47,083 nucleotides of DNA from Sphingomonas sp. S2M10. GTDB lineage: Bacteria > Pseudomonadota > Alphaproteobacteria > Sphingomonadales > Sphingomonadaceae. Of this stretch, positions 22,847 through 32,097 are shown piece after piece. The position numbers were made by a program, and so were the translations under genes. A model generated the notes under the pieces. The model worked only from the letters and a program-made list of their open reading frames with translations. It did not search any database and was not told the DNA's origin. Position 1 is the stretch's first letter. Each line of letters opens with the position of its first letter. The DNA is taken from NCBI RefSeq assembly GCF_012650175.1, contig NZ_JAAILI010000032.1:1-47083 (forward strand), written 5' to 3'.

Positions 22847-23608
22847 TTACGCGCCCCGCCGGTCGGCGGTCTGTACGTGGAGCGCGGGGAACACATCCTC
22901 GATCGGCTTGCCGTCGGGGAGCACGTACACATAGCCGCCCTTGCCCTTGTACATCGGGCTGAGCGTCTTGGCGTAGAAGGTCGACGGCACGTTGATGCAG
23001 CCGAAGGTGATGCGGTTGTCGTCGGGCGTCGGCGAAGCGAGCCGCTCGCGCCGCTTTTCCTTGCGTGCCGCGGCACCGGCGGGCACCGGGTGCAGCGCCA
23101 CCGACGTATAATAATCCACCCACAGCACGCGCTCCTTGCCGACCGCCAGGCCGAACCTGGCAAGGAAGCGACCGGCGGGGGTGGTCTTTTCGGCCGGGCC
23201 GATCTCGGAGAGCTGCTTGGCGCCGATCCCCGGCGTCGCATCGTCGCCGGGCGCGATTCCGATCAGCACCGGCACGGCGGCGAGTTGCTTGCCCCGCGCG
23301 TCGTAAAGGAACAGCGCGGCATTGGGCTTGTCCACGATCAGATAGGGCAGCCCGTGATTGTCCCCGGCCGCGGATACCCAGTCGTGCACGCGCAGCGTCT
23401 CCGCCGAGGGCCGGAGCTCGGGTGCCGCAGGCCTGGCGGCGGCTGCCTTGGGCTTGCCCTTGGCGGACGCGCGCTTGCCCTTTCCAGGCGCGACCTGCTT
23501 CGTCGCCGCGGCCTTGGGCTTGGCATCCTGCGACGGGTTGGCGGCGGCCGGGGAAACGATCAGCGCCAGCCCGGCCAGCGCGAATAAGCCTTGGATCATC
23601 GATGTCAT
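22847..23608 (-). CDS. YkuD-type L,D-transpeptidase
   Basis: The 253-aa exported protein has a signal peptide (GLFALAGLALIVSPAAANP), then a Lys/Ala/Pro-rich linker (about 25-65), and then a catalytic domain. The YkuD signature is a His in YTSVALHPVPAG and the nucleophile Cys in ITFGCINVPSTFY, a variant of the common SHGCIRM. L,D-transpeptidases make 3-3 peptidoglycan cross-links or attach proteins to diaminopimelate through a Cys acyl-enzyme. The upstream neighbour is a coiled-coil lipoprotein gene, which suggests envelope anchoring. A terminator lies between the two genes, so this one may use its own promoter or read-through. ATG 23608 has only a weak ribosome-binding site; ATG 23599 is an alternative. 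Confidence 0.9.
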   Translation of the reverse strand: MTSMIQGLFALAGLALIVSPAAANPSQDAKPKAAATKQVAPGKGKRASAKGKPKAAAARPAAPELRPSAETLRVHDWVSAAGDNHGLPYLIVDKPNAALFLYDARGKQLAAVPVLIGIAPGDDATPGIGAKQLSEIGPAEKTTPAGRFLARFGLAVGKERVLWVDYYTSVALHPVPAGAAARKEKRRERLASPTPDDNRITFGCINVPSTFYAKTLSPMYKGKGGYVYVLPDGKPIEDVFPALHVQTADRRGA

Positions 23609-23637
23609 CGCTCAGCAAGAAAGGCGCTCAAAGAAAA

Positions 23638-23665
23638 GGGTGGCCGCCCCGAAGCGCGGCCACCC
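23638..23665 (-). terminator. Terminator of the coiled-coil lipoprotein gene
   Basis: The perfect 10-bp stem GGGTGGCCGC (23638-23647) pairs with GCGGCCACCC (23656-23665) across 8 nt. On the minus strand it is followed by TTTTCTTT. Confidence 0.75.
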
Positions 23666-23703
23666 GAAACCCGCGGCCCGAAGGCCGGTGCGGCAGGCGC
23701 CGC

Positions 23704-24033
23704 TTAGTTGCGGGCGCGCTTGCGCGGACGCGCGTTCTGCTGCTGCACCTGCTGCGAAAGCTGCTGGGTCTGCTGGTCCAGCGTGTCGACGCGGCCGTTC
23801 AGCTGATCGAGGCGCTGGCCGTTCTGCTGGGCCTGGCCGGCGGCGGCCTGGGCCTGCGACAGCGCCTGCTTGGCGGTGCCGTCGGTTTCCTGCAGGCGCG
23901 TTTCCAGCGCATCCACGCGCTGGCTGACCGGCGCGATCTGCTCGCGGACGAACGACTTGGTCGCGCAACCGCTCAGCGCAACGCCGCCAATCATCAGCGC
24001 CGCGAGGGGAGCAAACTTCATACCAGTACGCAT
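23704..24033 (-). CDS. Small coiled-coil outer-membrane lipoprotein
   Basis: The 109-aa product starts at ATG 24033 behind AAAGGTG at good spacing. The lipobox VALSGC gives a lipidated Cys near residue 23. The mature part is one predicted coiled coil rich in Gln, Ala and Leu (REQIAPVSQRVDALETRLQE through QQTQQLSQQVQQQ). It ends in a basic tail (PRKRARN). The architecture resembles Lpp-like or alanine-zipper lipoproteins that bridge the outer membrane and peptidoglycan. No terminal Lys for covalent attachment is present, although internal Lys and Arg residues lie near the end. The neighbouring gene codes for an L,D-transpeptidase, the enzyme class that attaches such proteins. Confidence 0.85.
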   Translation of the reverse strand: MRTGMKFAPLAALMIGGVALSGCATKSFVREQIAPVSQRVDALETRLQETDGTAKQALSQAQAAAGQAQQNGQRLDQLNGRVDTLDQQTQQLSQQVQQQNARPRKRARN

Positions 24034-24171
24034 ATACACACCTTTCACTCGTTAACTAAACTAAGGCCCCGCCACCAAGCCGGAGCAACGGACCCGCAAC
24101 AATCCCGATTCCGTTCGGCTGTGCCTGTTGTCCGCCGGACCGAGCCGGCGCTGGGGCAAGGCGATCCTGCA

Positions 24172-24795
24172 TCAGCGCTTCTGCCGCCCCTTGGGACGCT
24201 CGGCGAAGGGATCACGGGGAATCCCGTCGTCACCGGCCGCAGCCTTGGCGGGGCCGTGCTGCGCATCGACACAACGCCGGAGTTCGACCACCGCCGCCCC
24301 GCTGCCGTCGAGCGGGAGCCGCGCGACCGGGGTGGTGCCGCGATCGATATGCAACGCCTTGGAGCCGGCGAAGGAGGTCGGAAACTTGGGATCGAATGCT
24401 GCGACAAAGCCCTGCTTGCCGTCCGCAACGATGCCGATCGCCTGGTGATTGGGATAGCCGCCCTGACTGAGGCGGAAGGTAAGTTTCAGCCGGTCCTGCG
24501 GCCGGATCGACCAATTCTCGTTGAGCACGGAGAAATGGTTGCTGCCGTCGCGGTCCAGCCCCAGCAGCAGCGTGGTGCCGCCGGGCTGATCGAACGCGCG
24601 GCTGATAAAGCAGCCCGACCCGTCCTTGCTGGCGGCGATCGTCCAGTCGCCCAGCTGCCGGGTAGCATAGGCCTGCCCGAAGGCCGGCGCGGCGAAGACC
24701 AGCGCCGCCGCTACTCCCGGCGCTGCCCAGCGGCGGGTTCGCGCTGGCAGGGATCGGGGGGCATGCGACACGGTGTTACTCACGCGGGAAACCAT
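24172..24795 (-). CDS. Exported protein of unknown function
   Basis: The 207-aa product from ATG 24795 (MVSRVSNTVSHAP) has an N-terminal basic stretch and a signal peptide ending near AAPAFGQA. Longer starts upstream add sequence without signal character. The mature domain is Gly-rich and beta-rich (LGDWTIAASKDGSGCFISRA, TTLLLGLDRDGSNHFSVLN, DRLKLTFRLSQGGYPNHQ), with two Cys residues that could form a disulphide. The tail is basic (RPKGRQKR). It loosely recalls periplasmic proteins with an invasion-associated-locus-B-type fold, but I do not recognise the family. No terminator or operon partner is obvious. Confidence 0.65.
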   Translation of the reverse strand: MVSRVSNTVSHAPRSLPARTRRWAAPGVAAALVFAAPAFGQAYATRQLGDWTIAASKDGSGCFISRAFDQPGGTTLLLGLDRDGSNHFSVLNENWSIRPQDRLKLTFRLSQGGYPNHQAIGIVADGKQGFVAAFDPKFPTSFAGSKALHIDRGTTPVARLPLDGSGAAVVELRRCVDAQHGPAKAAAGDDGIPRDPFAERPKGRQKR

Positions 24796-24900
24796 CTGAT
24801 AAGGACGGCCGCATAACGTTCGTTTTCCGGAATGGTTCACATCGTCGCGCGGCCGCAACCCGGCGCGTGCTCCACAACGGGGTTCGAGCTAGAAGCAACC

Positions 24901-25101
24901 ATGGTCGAGCCCCTTCTTACCCAGCCGCCCCGCGCCGCCCCCAGCGGCGCCCACGCAACCCTGCGCGTCGGTGACGCGATAGCGCTGGAGGCAAGGATCA
25001 CGACCGGCGGCTTGCTCGCGGTGGCGGGGATCGTCTCGGCCGCACTGCTGGGGTCGGCAGTGATCGTGCGGGCCGCGCGGCGTGGCCGCGCCGTGAAGTA
25101 G
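24901..25101 (+). CDS. Small single-span membrane protein, uncharacterised
   Basis: The 66-aa product starts at ATG 24901 with a weak purine-rich site (AGAAGC). One hydrophobic segment (GGLLAVAGIVSAALLGSAVIV, about 38-58) is followed by the basic stop RAARRGRAVK, predicting an N-out/C-in orientation. Evidence for expression is limited to coding-like composition and clean topology. It lies between the divergent start of the exported protein and the convergent end of lepA. Confidence 0.45.
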   Translation: MVEPLLTQPPRAAPSGAHATLRVGDAIALEARITTGGLLAVAGIVSAALLGSAVIVRAARRGRAVK

Positions 25102-25153
25102 GGTCTGATCGGGGAAGAAGCTCCGCGGAACGAGAGCAGCTCCCCTTCCCTGC

Positions 25154-26962
<1,809 letters not shown>

Positions 26963-27116
26963 GATTCCGCGCGCGTTAGCAGCTTGGAGAGAAAAGCCAA
27001 AGTACCCGATTGCACGGTGTCGCTAGGCCGTGGCGATCCATTCTGTTACGGACACGGCCGGGGGGCGGTCTTTTCCCAAGTCGGACCGCCTGGTTGTACA
27101 GGGAGGTTTTAGGACG

Positions 27117-28079
27117 ATGATGAAGCAGTTGCTCGGCGCGGCCGGGGCGATGGCATTGTGCGTGGGCGCCGTTCCCGCATTTGCCCAGAGCAAGCCGACC
27201 AAGACGCAGCGCACGCAGGAGCAGGCCGTGCAGGACGTGCCGCGCTGCGCACGCAAGCTTGGTACGCTCTCGATCGTCGACGGCGACGATCCCCGTGGCT
27301 GGACGCAATATTCGCTGGCGCCGCCGCAGAAGCTGCTGAAGGTGCTGGTGCAGCGTTCGGGCTGCTTCAACCTCGTCGATCGCGGCTCCGGCCTGCAGGC
27401 GGCGGAGCGCGAGCGCAACATCGGCGGCAATCTCGGGCTGCAGCGCGGCTCGAATGTCGGTCAGGGCCAGATCAAGGCGGCGGATTACGTCCTCGTCGCC
27501 GAGGTTCAGGCGTCGAACCGCAACGCGAGCGGCAGCGGCGTCGCCGGTGCGGCGGGCGGCATCATCGGTGGGCCGATCGGCGGGCTGCTGGGCGGCATCA
27601 AGTCGCGCAAGATGGAAGCGAACACGGTGCTGTCGCTCACCAACGTCCGTACCACCGAGACGATCGCGACGCAGGAAGGCTATGCCTCGAAGAACAGCGT
27701 CAGCTGGGGCGCGGGCGGCGGCGTCGGCTTCATCGGCGGCGGCCTGGGTGCCGTGGGCGGCGGCTATGACAACACCGATATCGGCCGGATCGTGACGCTG
27801 GCCTTCATCGACGCCTATTCGAAGATGGTCAACGAGCTCGGCCTGGTACGCCCGGGCGACGAAGGCACCGCGCAGGCGGCGCCGACCAAGACCTTCACCG
27901 CCCAGGCGCCGGTGGCGATGCGCACCACCCCCGCCGCCGCCGGCAAGGTGATCCGCACGCTGCCGGTGGGCGCCATCGTCTACCCGACCGGCAACAAGAA
28001 CGGTCTGTGGTGGGAAGTCGCCGACGAGAACGACAATGTCGGTTGGGTGCTGAACACCAAGCTCGCCCCGTCGAACTGA
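27117..28079 (+). CDS. CsgG/HfaB-like secreted protein with a C-terminal SH3-like domain
   Basis: The 320-aa product from ATG 27117 (AGGA and GGGAGG upstream) has a signal peptide ending AVPAFAQ. Residues about 35-245 resemble the CsgG family of outer-membrane secretion channel proteins. Visible blocks are LGTLSIVDGDD, LKVLVQRSGCFNLVDRG, DYVLVAEVQAS, a Gly-rich hairpin (AGAAGGIIGGPIGGLLGGIK), TVLSLTNVRTTETIATQEGYA and DIGRIVTLAFIDAYSKMV. Residues about 265-320 read like a bacterial SH3 domain (VAMRTTPAAAGKVIRTLPVG, GLWWEVADENDNVGWVLNTK). Classical CsgG is a lipoprotein, but no lipobox is visible here. No curli subunit genes are nearby. It ends at a strong terminator. Confidence 0.8.
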   Translation: MMKQLLGAAGAMALCVGAVPAFAQSKPTKTQRTQEQAVQDVPRCARKLGTLSIVDGDDPRGWTQYSLAPPQKLLKVLVQRSGCFNLVDRGSGLQAAERERNIGGNLGLQRGSNVGQGQIKAADYVLVAEVQASNRNASGSGVAGAAGGIIGGPIGGLLGGIKSRKMEANTVLSLTNVRTTETIATQEGYASKNSVSWGAGGGVGFIGGGLGAVGGGYDNTDIGRIVTLAFIDAYSKMVNELGLVRPGDEGTAQAAPTKTFTAQAPVAMRTTPAAAGKVIRTLPVGAIVYPTGNKNGLWWEVADENDNVGWVLNTKLAPSN

Positions 28080-28100
28080 CCAGGCGCAGATCGAGAAAAA

Positions 28101-28133
28101 GGGCCGTCGCGGAGATCCCGCGGCGGCCCTTTT
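28101..28133. terminator. Bidirectional terminator between the CsgG-like gene and the TonB receptor
   Basis: GGGCCGTCGCGG (28101-28112) pairs with CCGCGGCGGCCC (28118-28129), one G-T pair, 5-nt loop. T residues follow on the plus strand and five A residues precede it. It can therefore end both the plus-strand CsgG-like gene and the minus-strand receptor gene. Confidence 0.8.
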
Positions 28134-28185
28134 CTCTTGCCGGCCCCGGCCCCGACCCTGCGGCAGGGCGGCGCGGCCGGTCAGC

Positions 28186-30477
28186 TTACTTGAACTTGCC
28201 GCTCAGCGAGAGGCCGAACACCCGCGGCTCATTGAGCACGGCGGCGCGGTAATTCTCGATCACGCCCTTCAGATTCTTTTCGCCGGTGATGTTGCGGATG
28301 AACCCGGCGATTTCCCAGGCGTCGTTCTCGGCGGTGTAGCCGATCTTCAGGCCGCCTTCGAAGTTGCCGTTCGCGGTGAACTCCTTGGTCTCGTACAGCA
28401 CGAAGTTGGTATAGCCCTGCACATTCCAGTCGGTCTGCAGGAACAGCTTGCCGCCGACGTCCATCGGGATGTCGTAGCGCGCATTGAGGTTGAGGTTATA
28501 CTCGGGCGCGTTGGGCAGCGGATTGCCGTCGATCTTGGCGAGGAACGCCGGCGCTCCGAACAGCGTGATCTGCCGATAGGGGTCGAGCACCGTACAGGTA
28601 AGCCGGCCACCGAAGGCGCAGGTCTGCACCTCGACATTGTTGTCGTCGATCTCGCTGTGCAGCAGGCTCAGCCCGGCCTGGATCGACAGGTTGCGCACCG
28701 GCTTCCAGTCGAGATCTGCTTCCAGGCCATAGGCCTTGGCCTTGTTGGCGTTGAGCAGCACGCCATTGCCGTTGGCGTCGTTGCCGTTCAGCTGGATATC
28801 GTCGAGCGTATAGTAGAAGCCCGACAGATTGAAGCGCAGCGTACGGCCCAGCTGGGTCTTCATGCCGGCTTCCCAGGAGAGGATCTTCTCCGACTCCGCG
28901 GTGGTGAAATCCGAGTTGAAAACCGCCGAACGGCCTTGGATGGTCGGTCCGCGGAAGCCCTTGGCGACGCGCGCATAGACGCTGACGTCCGGGCTGACCT
29001 CGTAGCGCGCGCTCAGGTCCCAGCTCGGCTGCGTATCGGACAGGCGCACATGACGGCGGCCGGTGTAGGTCGTCGCGCCCGCGATCGTGTTCGCCGTCCT
29101 CAGCAGGTCGGTGGTCTTGGTATCCTCGGTGACGCGGCCGCCGGCGGTAATCGTCAGCTTCGGCGTGATCTCGTAGCTGGCCTGGCCGAACACCGCCCAG
29201 CTGGTGTTCACGTTGTGCAGCTGCACCCAGTTGTTCGGATTGTTCGCGGTGCCGGTGAGGAAATAGGCGCGCTGGTAGAATTCGGTGATGTCGCGCGCGT
29301 CGAAATACATCGCGCCGACCTGCCACTTGAGCGGGCCGGCGCCATTGCTGGCGACCCGGAATTCCTCGGTCCACTGGTCGAGACCGCGCACGCGGCCCAT
29401 CGACTCGCCGAAGCCGGCATTGCCGAAATCGGCCGCCGCACCGCCATCGGTATCGCCGCGGCTATAGCCGGACAGCGTCTCGTAGCCGGTGATCGAGGTA
29501 AGCGTTACCGGGCCCAGATCCCAGTTGATGTGCACGGAGCCGCCCGCGGTCTTGTAGTTCTGCGGATTGTCGGCGCCCTCGTCCCAGCGCGCGCGGGTGA
29601 ACTGCACGCCGTTGATCTGGTTGGAACCCAGGTTCAGCGCGCCGCGGCGGAACACGGTCGCGGTGCCGTCATACCAGCGGGCATGGCCGGAGGCGAGGAT
29701 CGACAGGCTCTCGTTGGGCGTCGCGAGCAGCTGGAGGCGCACGTCACGCTCGTTGAAGCCGCCCGCGGCATCCTTGCGGCCCACGCGGGTACCGTCGGCG
29801 CTCGGCCCAGTATAGCTGTTGTCGATATAGTCGTCGCGGTGCTGGTACAGCCCCGAGATGCGGAAGGCGAGCTTGTCCTGGAGGATCGGACCGCCGACGC
29901 CGGCATCCACGTTGACGCTGTTATAGCTGCCATAGCTCGCGGTGGCCCGGCCTTCGAACTGCTGCGAGGGGCGGATCGAGTCGAACTTGACGATGCCGGC
30001 GGTGGTGTTGCGGCCGAACAGCGAGCCCTGGGGGCCGCGCAGCACTTCGATCTGGTTTACGTCGAACACCGGGTTCGACTTGAGCACGACATGCTCGAGA
30101 ACGATGTCGTCCTGAATGATCGAGACGGGCTGCGAGGCGCCGAGATAGAAATCGGCGTTGCCCAGGCCGCGGATGTAGAAGCGCGGGAAGATGCGGCCGG
30201 TCGAGGATTCGACGTACAGGCCCGGCACCTTGCCCGAAAGCGCGAGCAGCGTGTCATCGCCACCGGCGGTATAGTCGCGTGCCTGCGCGGCAGGAAGCAC
30301 GGCGACCGAGATCGGCACGTCCTGCTGGTTTTCGGGACGGCGCTCAGCGGTGACGACGATTTCGCTAAGGCCGTCATTACCCTGCGTGTCCTGTGCAAAG
30401 GCAAGATCGGCGGTGAACAGCGCGCCTAAGGCGGCGCCGATCAGCAGGCTGCGCTGGTCGCGCGCGAGTTTCAGCAT
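28186..30477 (-). CDS. TonB-dependent outer-membrane receptor (763 aa), possibly for an NAD precursor
   Basis: The product has a signal peptide (LIGAALGALFTADLAFAQD), a TonB box LSEIVVTAERR, and a plug with DVPISVAVLPAAQARDY and YIRGLGNADFYLG followed by QIEVLRGPQGSLFGRNTTAG. A C-terminal barrel ends LSLSGKFK. The start ATG 30477 follows GGGGAA. The receptor lies downstream of pnuC and a NadR-like kinase gene on the same strand, 178 bp after the kinase stop with only a weak hairpin between. This context suggests that it brings nicotinamide riboside or a related nucleoside across the outer membrane. The substrate is inferred from context only. Confidence 0.9.
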   Translation of the reverse strand: MLKLARDQRSLLIGAALGALFTADLAFAQDTQGNDGLSEIVVTAERRPENQQDVPISVAVLPAAQARDYTAGGDDTLLALSGKVPGLYVESSTGRIFPRFYIRGLGNADFYLGASQPVSIIQDDIVLEHVVLKSNPVFDVNQIEVLRGPQGSLFGRNTTAGIVKFDSIRPSQQFEGRATASYGSYNSVNVDAGVGGPILQDKLAFRISGLYQHRDDYIDNSYTGPSADGTRVGRKDAAGGFNERDVRLQLLATPNESLSILASGHARWYDGTATVFRRGALNLGSNQINGVQFTRARWDEGADNPQNYKTAGGSVHINWDLGPVTLTSITGYETLSGYSRGDTDGGAAADFGNAGFGESMGRVRGLDQWTEEFRVASNGAGPLKWQVGAMYFDARDITEFYQRAYFLTGTANNPNNWVQLHNVNTSWAVFGQASYEITPKLTITAGGRVTEDTKTTDLLRTANTIAGATTYTGRRHVRLSDTQPSWDLSARYEVSPDVSVYARVAKGFRGPTIQGRSAVFNSDFTTAESEKILSWEAGMKTQLGRTLRFNLSGFYYTLDDIQLNGNDANGNGVLLNANKAKAYGLEADLDWKPVRNLSIQAGLSLLHSEIDDNNVEVQTCAFGGRLTCTVLDPYRQITLFGAPAFLAKIDGNPLPNAPEYNLNLNARYDIPMDVGGKLFLQTDWNVQGYTNFVLYETKEFTANGNFEGGLKIGYTAENDAWEIAGFIRNITGEKNLKGVIENYRAAVLNEPRVFGLSLSGKFK

Positions 30478-30636
30478 TGGTTTTCCCCGAATGAATATCT
30501 TGATCTTGTGTAGGGACAGCGCACGGAGACGAAGGCCGGCATTTCGCCGACGTTTCTGTTCACTTGTTCTGGAGCATCCCCGCTGCCGTCGCGGGCGGCG
30601 CTAGGCTTGGATTGTGAACTTCCTGTGACGGAAAAC

Positions 30637-30650
30637 CCGGCGGCTGCCGG
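30637..30650 (-). terminator. Weak hairpin with T residues after the NadR-like gene
   Basis: CCGGC (30637-30641) pairs with GCCGG (30646-30650) across 4 nt, followed on the minus strand by GTTTT. At 5 bp it is probably leaky, so the receptor downstream may be partly cotranscribed with pnuC and the kinase gene. Confidence 0.4.
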
Positions 30651-30654
30651 TTCC

Positions 30655-31179
30655 TCAAACCTGTTGCTTGAAAGCCTCGATGGCGGTGAGCGCGGCGGCA
30701 GCGCGCGCATCCCCTTGCCCGCGGACCATCGTCCAGCGCACGCCGCGTCGCTCCAGCTCGGCGCGCGACAGGTCGAAGAAGCGCCGACGCGCCTCGGCGG
30801 TGCCGAACAGCCGCGTTCCATCGGCCACCCAGGGCAGATCGATGTCGAACAGCAGATAGACGTCCGCCATGCCCTGCCAGGCATCGAACCAGGGGTCGCG
30901 CGTGCCGAACAGCATGTCGGCCCATACTGCGGTCATCAGCGGATCGGTGTCGAGGATCAGCGGCAACGGCGCCGTCTCCAGCATCATCCTCGTACCGGCA
31001 TCGTGCGTCTTGGCGATCTCCACCAGATCCCGCATCGTGAAGTCGGTGCCCCGCGCTTCGGCATATTCGCGGCCATATTCGTCGAGCACGGTCCCGCCCA
31101 GCGCTTCGGCGAGCCGTGCAGCGACGGTGGTCTTGCCCGTGCTTTCCGGGCCGTGAAGGCAGATGGTGCGGGGAATCAT
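30655..31179 (-). CDS. NadR-like P-loop kinase (ribosylnicotinamide kinase type)
   Basis: The 174-aa product starts at ATG 31179, overlapping the pnuC stop by 4 bp. It has a P-loop GPESTGKTT (10-18), EYGREYAEARG near 34-44, the DTDPLMTAVWADML block (78-90), and the LLFDIDLPWVADGTRLF segment near 109-125. These match the kinase domain of NadR, which phosphorylates nicotinamide riboside to NMN. The regulator and adenylyltransferase domains of enteric NadR are absent. Next to PnuC it would trap imported riboside by phosphorylation. Confidence 0.85.
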   Translation of the reverse strand: MIPRTICLHGPESTGKTTVAARLAEALGGTVLDEYGREYAEARGTDFTMRDLVEIAKTHDAGTRMMLETAPLPLILDTDPLMTAVWADMLFGTRDPWFDAWQGMADVYLLFDIDLPWVADGTRLFGTAEARRRFFDLSRAELERRGVRWTMVRGQGDARAAAALTAIEAFKQQV

Positions 31180-31730
31180 GCGCGGGCCCGGGTCCAGTCG
31201 ATCGCTCCCCACACCGAAAGCGCGAGGAAAAGGCAATAGAGCGCTGCGGTGAGCCAGAGCCCCTTCACCAGAAACAGCGGAATGGCCAGCAGATCCACCG
31301 CGATCCATAGCGGCCAGCATTCCCACGCCCGGCGCGACTGCAATATCTGGGCGACGATGCTGAGCACGGCGATGGTACCGTCCCACCAGGGGAAGGCCGC
31401 ATCGGTCATCCGGTGCATCAGCGCGCCCCAGCCGAGCGCAGCGAGCGCCGCACCGATTCCCCAGCCGACCCGCGCGCGGGCGGGCAGCATCACCACCGGC
31501 ACCTCGCCCGCATCGGCCCTGGCGCGGCGCCAGTTCCACCAGCCATAGCCGTTGACGACGAAATAGAAGCCCTGGAGCAGCGCATCGCTGTACAGCCGCT
31601 CGCGCAGGAAGATCACCGCATAGAGCGAGACCATCGCCAGCGCGAAGGGATAGTTCCACAGGCTCCGGCGGACGACCAGCGTAACATTGGCGAGCCCGAG
31701 CAGGGTGGCGACGGCTTCGATCGGCGACAT
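31176..31730 (-). CDS. pnuC: PnuC-family nicotinamide riboside transporter
   Basis: The 184-aa membrane protein has six or seven hydrophobic segments and conserved PnuC features: an early RRSLWNYPFALAMVSLYAVI, the FYFVVNGYGWWNWRRA block with its aromatic cluster, and the C-terminal repeat ESRRAWECWPLWIAVDLLAI-like segment (QSRRAWECWPLWIAVDLLAI). PnuC proteins carry nicotinamide riboside by facilitated diffusion and depend on intracellular kinase trapping, which the overlapping downstream gene would provide. The start at 31730 lies 62 bp after a hairpin with six T residues that could act as an attenuator. Confidence 0.93.
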   Translation of the reverse strand: MSPIEAVATLLGLANVTLVVRRSLWNYPFALAMVSLYAVIFLRERLYSDALLQGFYFVVNGYGWWNWRRARADAGEVPVVMLPARARVGWGIGAALAALGWGALMHRMTDAAFPWWDGTIAVLSIVAQILQSRRAWECWPLWIAVDLLAIPLFLVKGLWLTAALYCLFLALSVWGAIDWTRARA

Positions 31731-31791
31731 GGGGTGCGAGGCTTATCGGGCGGCCGGTTGGCGGTCGAGGGCAGTGATGGGCGCGGCACGG

Positions 31792-31822
31792 AAAAAATGC
31801 AGGCCTCTGTCTTTTTGCTGCA
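31792..31822 (-). promoter_or_regulatory. Hairpin with U-run in the pnuC leader; possible attenuator
   Basis: TGCAG (31798-31802) pairs with CTGCA (31818-31822). On the minus strand the stem is followed directly by six T residues. It lies 62 bp before pnuC with no upstream minus-strand gene to terminate. It may be a leader attenuator or a short-RNA terminator, or chance, as the stem is only 5 bp. Confidence 0.3.
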
Positions 31823-31831
31823 ACGAACCGC

Positions 31832-31860
31832 TTGACGGCTGCGCCAACCCGCCCTTATAG
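31832..31860 (+). promoter_or_regulatory. Predicted sigma-70 promoter of the tRNA-Pro gene
   Basis: TTGACG (31832-31837), 17-nt spacer, TTATAG (31855-31860). Transcription would start near 31867, leaving about 50 nt of 5-prime leader to be removed before the mature tRNA at 31918. Confidence 0.65.
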
Positions 31861-31917
31861 GCGCGCCTCCAAGCTCAAGCCGGTCTGCTCCCGAAAGCAT
31901 TGTAGACCGGACTCCGT

Positions 31918-31994
31918 CGGGGAGTAGCTCAGCCTGGTAGAGCACTGTCTTCGGGAGGCAGGGGCCGGAGGTTCGAATCCTCTCTCCCCGACCA
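31918..31994 (+). tRNA. tRNA-Pro, anticodon CGG
   Basis: The full cloverleaf can be drawn. The 7-bp acceptor is CGGGGAG with CTCCCCG and the D arm is GCTC/GAGC. The anticodon stem CTGTC/GGCAG has loop TTCGGGA, so the anticodon is CGG, reading CCG. The T arm is GGAGG/CCTCT with loop TTCGAAT. The discriminator A (31991) is followed by an encoded CCA (31992-31994). The gene stands alone with its own promoter and terminator. CCG is a very common proline codon in this high-GC sequence. Confidence 0.97.
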
Positions 31995-32014
31995 TTACTT
32001 GCATTTGGGATAAA

Positions 32015-32038
32015 GCGGGTGACCTTCGGGTCGCCCGC
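32015..32038 (+). terminator. Terminator of the tRNA-Pro gene
   Basis: The stem GCGGGTGACC (32015-32024) pairs with GGTCGCCCGC (32029-32038), one G-T pair, capped by a stable TTCG tetraloop. A short T-rich stretch follows after TGCCCC. Confidence 0.65.
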
Positions 32039-32097
32039 TGCCCCTTTCCTCTCCACGATCCGATAAGGTCGGCGGGCGTTGCCGCCCGCACGCAACC

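Noticed and set aside
20800..22962. 720-codon plus-strand frame opposite the fusion gene
   Set aside because: Its Arg/Pro/His-rich translation has no motif, while the minus strand codes for two clear enzyme domains.
31731..31917. TPP riboswitch before pnuC (as in pnuT thiamine transporters)
   Set aside because: The conserved CUGAGA-type core is missing. The adjacent NadR-like kinase points to riboside rather than thiamine.
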